From assembly GCA_014843695.1 (NCBI GenBank), contig CM026398.1, positions 18,239,827-18,303,826 on the forward strand: a stretch of DNA of 64,000 bases. The letters are read 5' to 3'. A program made the translations under genes and the position numbers. The notes below the pieces were generated by a model. That model did no database searches, had not been told where the DNA came from, and was given only the letters and a program-made list of their open reading frames with translations. This DNA is from Archivesica marissinica. Its lineage: Eukaryota > Mollusca > Bivalvia > Venerida > Vesicomyidae. Shown piece after piece: positions 55,992 to 61,900 of this stretch; positions within the stretch are counted from its first letter, which is position 1, and every line of letters begins with the position of its first letter.

Positions 55992-58900
55992 CATGTACAA
56001 CTTATATTAAGCACTCTCATTAGCGCAGATGAAAGTGTATATGTGGTCGTTCGTGTTGTAGGAAGCCGAAGTACACTGAGGGTACACCTGTCCGATCTGA
56101 TCGATCCCAGGTTGAATTGGTGAGCCGAAAGCCATATTATAGATGTTGTAATGACATATTTATACTTATTTTTGTAGGTTTGAGATAGCATTGCCACACT
56201 CGGACACGGAGCTGTTGATTCCCAGTAGACTCCCGAAACAAAAACCGGCCATAAATCCACCGTGGTCAGGTTAGTAGTAATGTTGGCTTTGACTCGACAC
56301 TTATGCTATGTTGCACAGGTATATGTACTATATTAATGCATGTATTGTACATATGTATTTCGCAATTGAGTGTATATATATATGTATTATTGTATGGCTA
56401 AATCAAGTACCTGAGAAACCACAATGAGAGATATAACTGTTTTTTTGTTGAGATTTATTTATTTAGTAATTGATAATTTATTTCATGTGGTGCAAAAGAA
56501 GCAACGATAGAAACAGAGAAAAGCAATTAAATAGATAAATCCTCTTTATTATTAATGTGTTTTAGGGGTGGGTGGGGTGGGGTAGGGGCAGACACTGACC
56601 AATGCAAATCACTCATTTTCTGACCACGCCGCGGACGCTCGGAATGCAAAGCACTTATAGTTTACACACATTTATTTGAGCTCGATTGCGAAACAAGTTC
56701 CTACAAACTTATATTAATCACCCTCGATACCTCATTCACGATGGAATCCATCGCCACCCAGGAGAGAGAAGAGACAATGTGGAATTTAAATGCATTGTCT
56801 GAGGGTACAATCGTAACGGTTACAGCTGGGCACGAACTCTGGGCCTTTCGCACCTGAAACGAGCGAGCTACCAATGCGCGATCACGACTTCCACTGAATG
56901 CAAATACACGGTGTACGGTGTATTGAAAAATAGCCAGTCACCATAGGCATAAATATGTTGGTGGGCATGCGCACACTATCTGTCTAAATATGAAAACCGG
57001 AAGGCATTCATAGTGAGGTAGCAGAAACATTAATATGAACATTTAATTTAACCATATTTTTATTGCAAATCAATAGTGCATATGTCATACACATAAAGAT
57101 ACAATACATAGCATGAAAATACAAATGGTTTGGGCCACACGTTTAAACAACATTAGACAACGGCTCGCACAATGGGAATCTATCACTATGAGGGAGAGAT
57201 GAGAGGCAGTGTATATTGAAGTACAACAGCCACCGTGCTACTGGTGGGGGTCTCAAATTCCACAACCCCTCTCATACAAATCGGAGAACCCGAATTCAGT
57301 ACATCATGGATATAGTGATGTTGCCATGGTTTATGTTTATCCACCAATGCGCTATGCGGTTTATTACAGTAAAGATAGTGCGAATATACAGAATGCCACA
57401 TGCTCCCATCGGGTTGTGGTTCCGACTAATTGCAAGAATGATATCCATGACTGCGCACGCCGGCTTCAAGGTAACGTAGACTTTCGTATGTTAGCTTCAC
57501 GTTTTTCACCCTGGCTGTCAAGAATTAAGTTTTAAGGTACAAATAAGAAACACACATTAATGGATGTATTTTAGTGGTTACGGTCATTGGATCACGTGCC
57601 ACTCACCGCAATAAGTTCGAAACCCACTTGGTGTTTGAATTGTTTCAAACGGACTGGATCCTTTCAACAAACGAAATAATCCTAACCACTAGTGGGAATC
57701 GAATATACAGCGATGAGGGGCAAGGAAAGTCAGCGATCGTGACTCGCAGTCATGAATGGCCCAGCATTGTAATATAATTGATATTGTTGTTAGTTACTTA
57801 AATACTAAATACACGAATAGTACATACTTATCTATATATAGCAATGGTATGAAAGTAGTGAATATGGCATTATTTGAGCTCATTTACCCTCGCAACCGGG
57901 GGACCATATATAATCAGCTCATACTTTCGAGTATGATCCTCAGACCCGGGTTGCATTGGTTTATTGGTAACCAATGCTACTATCGGGTCCTAACTCCAAC
58001 ATGGACATAATTATATATTTTTAAATGGGATGTCACGGGCTCAGATTAGCGATCCAATGTGACACTGGCCATCTTGTATTATTGCATACTTGAGTTAGAA
58101 ATACGCCATTACAGCGTTACTCTTGGTTCTACAAATCGGTTCATATATTAATGAATTCTTGCTACGATTTCAGTCAATAATGAATGTTGGTAAGCCTCAG
58201 AAAACAGTCTGCTGGAGAAAAGGAGTGTACATCTACTGGTCGGAGGTATGTATCGCCATTGGCCCTGATTTCGTCAAGTGCACCAATATGCGTATTAGGC
58301 TATCAGAGACTTGGGTTTGCCTGTAAAAACAGCAGCCATACAGTATGGTTAGCCACCCTCTACATTGTGGAGTAATCATAATTTGTTGGTGTTAAATTCC
58401 TCCGTTGCAAGTAACAATTATTACTATGCCCAATGTTAATTAGCCTTTTGGAACTTAGCTGTAATCTGTATTTTCGTTACATTAATTTTCATTGGTCGGC
58501 CGAAACTACATCCGTATATCGACGCCATGTTGAAATCACATGCGAGTGAAATTGCAATTTATTTTAAAATATGGTGGACAATCTCAGATTAGACAATTGT
58601 ATTAAATGCAAAAATGAGCTATTCACCGACAAACCGTAGACGGCCAAATACCAGTACGTCCATGGTAATACATCAATACAGTGTGTATGTTGAATAATTG
58701 CAACTATAATATTTGCGTAATTCGATAATCATATTCTATGTTATTTTTTCATCTTGTGTAAATAATTCTACTACTGCATGTACAAATTTAGTTTCCTTTT
58801 TTTCTCTTCCTGTCAAAAATCCGTTATTTAGTTTAATTATACAGTAGTGTGACGGTCTGGTGTTGTCTGTTTTCTAATATTGTTAAAACGTGTGTCCCAA

Positions 58901-61900
58901 GACGTTTGTATTCATGATAATGCTATGTTTTGTAGATTTATTCTTTATTTCAGTCTCATCGTTGTACAATACATAACATATACACAACAAATTATCGTGG
59001 CAAAATACAACACCATTCATTATAAAATAATTATAAGAGACTAATCTAATCACAGATAATCAAACTATCACAGTCTACTGACATGTTATTATATTTACAT
59101 ATGAAAACCGAGTAACAGTCGCTAATTGAAAATGAAATACTTCTCAAAACTAGACATTTTGAATTACTGAAATGGAAATAAAGCACTAATTCGCAATTAA
59201 GAAATGTTTAAAAAAAATCAGTTATCATTTTCGATCAGATCGCGATTGAACTAATTAGCAGCTGTTTCTCGGAATGGATAAAAGACACACAATTAATAAA
59301 ACAAATGGATACCTTATGGTATATCATGCTGAATGCAATAACACTAGATTAAACGAGCCACTGATATCATTAAACTGTTTAAACTTTATTTAGTTTACAA
59401 CGATTGCGAAGCAAGTTTTAACAACTTATATTAATCACTCTCGTTGGCGCGGATGAAAGCGTATATGTGGTCATTCGTGTGGGAGGAAACCGGAGTACCC
59501 GGAGAAAAACCACCTGTCATCTGGCGACCACTCGTACCATCGAACCCGGGTTGCATTGGTGAGAAGCGAGCGTGCAAACCACTGCGCTAATCGGACAGCC
59601 TAATGCCTAACGGCATTAGTGTGTGAATGGTGTTATACTGATAAGATACACAAGTAGCTAGGCTTACACTGTTTCGGTAATGTGTTGTTCATTAAGTAAC
59701 TTGTTATTGTAACATCATGGGTTACTAGTATGCATATCAGATTTACAATATGACATTGTTTTCACATCAGCACGAGTATTTTCTCCTGGATTCATCTACT
59801 GACGAGCTCGAACAGAATGAATCAATACACATCACTGTTCCATCGTCCATCCAGGGATCAAGGTAATAACATTATTTGCTTTGAATTGATTGCTAGCACA
59901 AATGTACCATGAAATAATTGCCGAGTCTACATATCCAATGACCATTTAATATATACCTATATAATATATACCTATATAATATATACCTCTCTAATATATA
60001 CCTATCTAATATATACCTCTCTAATATATACCTATCTAATATATACCTCTCTAATATATACCTCTCTAATATATACCTCTCTAATATATACCTGTATAAT
60101 ATATACCTATCTAATATATACCTCTCTAATATATACCTATCTAATATATACCTCTCTAATATATACCTCTCTAATATATACCTATCTAATATATACCTCT
60201 CTAATATATACCTATCTAATATATACCTCTCTAATATATACCTATCTAATATACCTATCTAATATATACCTCTCTAATATATAATTCTCTAATATATACC
60301 TCTCTAATATATACCTATCTAATATATACCTATCTAATATATACCTCTCTAATATATACCTCTCTAATATATACCTCTCTAATACATATCTCTCTAATAT
60401 ATACCTATCTAATATATACCTCTCTAATATATACCTCTCTAATATATACCTCTCTAATACATACCTCTCTAATATATACCTCTCTAATATATACCTCTCT
60501 AATATATACCTCTCTAATACATACCTATCTAATAATGGTTTAACTCACCAATAATCTTCACCGTTAGGAATTTATAATATCTTCAATTGCAACCCAAACA
60601 AATTTTTTTTTTGGGCAAATTCATCCTAATATTAGCCTTAATAAACCACCAATCACAAAGGTTATGGTGAGTGTGTATGCAAATAATTAAATATACAATA
60701 TCCATATATAGATTCAATAAGTGAGTTACAAATAGTAATGTAACAAAACTAATTAATGTGTGCACAGATTGAACCTTAAACGGCTCATCAATTTAGTTTT
60801 TGAAAACTGAAAAGACAGTAATCACGTTGGTATAATCCTATCCTTAGAATTGTGTGTGCGCAAAGCATCTGAAGTATAAGCGAATACAGTCGCTTGCTAT
60901 GGATAAACTATTTAGGCATTAGCCAGGTTTCAAAATCACACTGCTATAGTGACATTGCTTGTAATAACAAATCTCATCATACTACAATTGCGCCACCACC
61001 ACAACATCCACATAAAGGTTTCGCAACAACACAGATACGGTAATATACAATGCATCACACGTTCAAGTCATGAGAACGTTTGGCAATCATAATAACAAAG
61101 TAGTGGTACACATTTCTCTGCATTTGTTAAGTTTTGGAACATTTAAACGAAATATGCTTGACAGTGAAAATAGCACAGTTGTGGTACATATTTCTCTGCA
61201 TTTGTTATTGGATTGCATATGTCTGACCATGCATGCTATGATGATGCACAAAAGGTGTATATGAATATTCAATATACAGAAAGGTTGACATAAAAGTCAC
61301 CACGTTGGAACATAAGTGCACAGGGGGGGGGGGGGTGGAGGGAGAAAGGGTACACTAGGGTCACACTAGAAATTAATAAGATCTGATGCCAAGTAAATCC
61401 AAATTATATCAGAGAAGAAAAGTCTGCACTCAAGAAAGGGATGGCGAAGTTCTCGAATGTAATATATTCACGCTTCAAGATGGATTGTGAAAGAAGAGAT
61501 ATGCCTACGTAAAAATACTCTTGGAAATTAAATTAGATTTGTCTACTGACCGTTTACTGTACTGATGTGTTTTGTTATGTGTGTAAATTGTATATGTATT
61601 GTCATGTGTATATATTTATTGTCTTTGTCATAAGTTAGTGAAATTGTAAATGGCCAAAGGCAAATGTTTTGCCGATTGCTAATAAACTTGGAACTTGTTA
61701 TTAGTGGACATTTCGCACCTGAAGCGAACGCATATCCACTGCGCTATCACGACTTCCACACTTGTTATTGATTGAAACCAGGTAGCTGTAGCGCGTGTTA
61801 CAGCAATTCACCTCCTCGCTAAGAAAAGACCGGTGTCCGGCTGAGCATATATACTGGCACCCTTACCGGCATTTAATTAAGCATTGTCAAATTGCTATGC

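Noticed and set aside
57209..57535. 108-codon open frame covering exon 34
   Set aside because: The overlapping frame does not match COR; the phase-compatible exon reading KIVRIYRMPHAPIG does.
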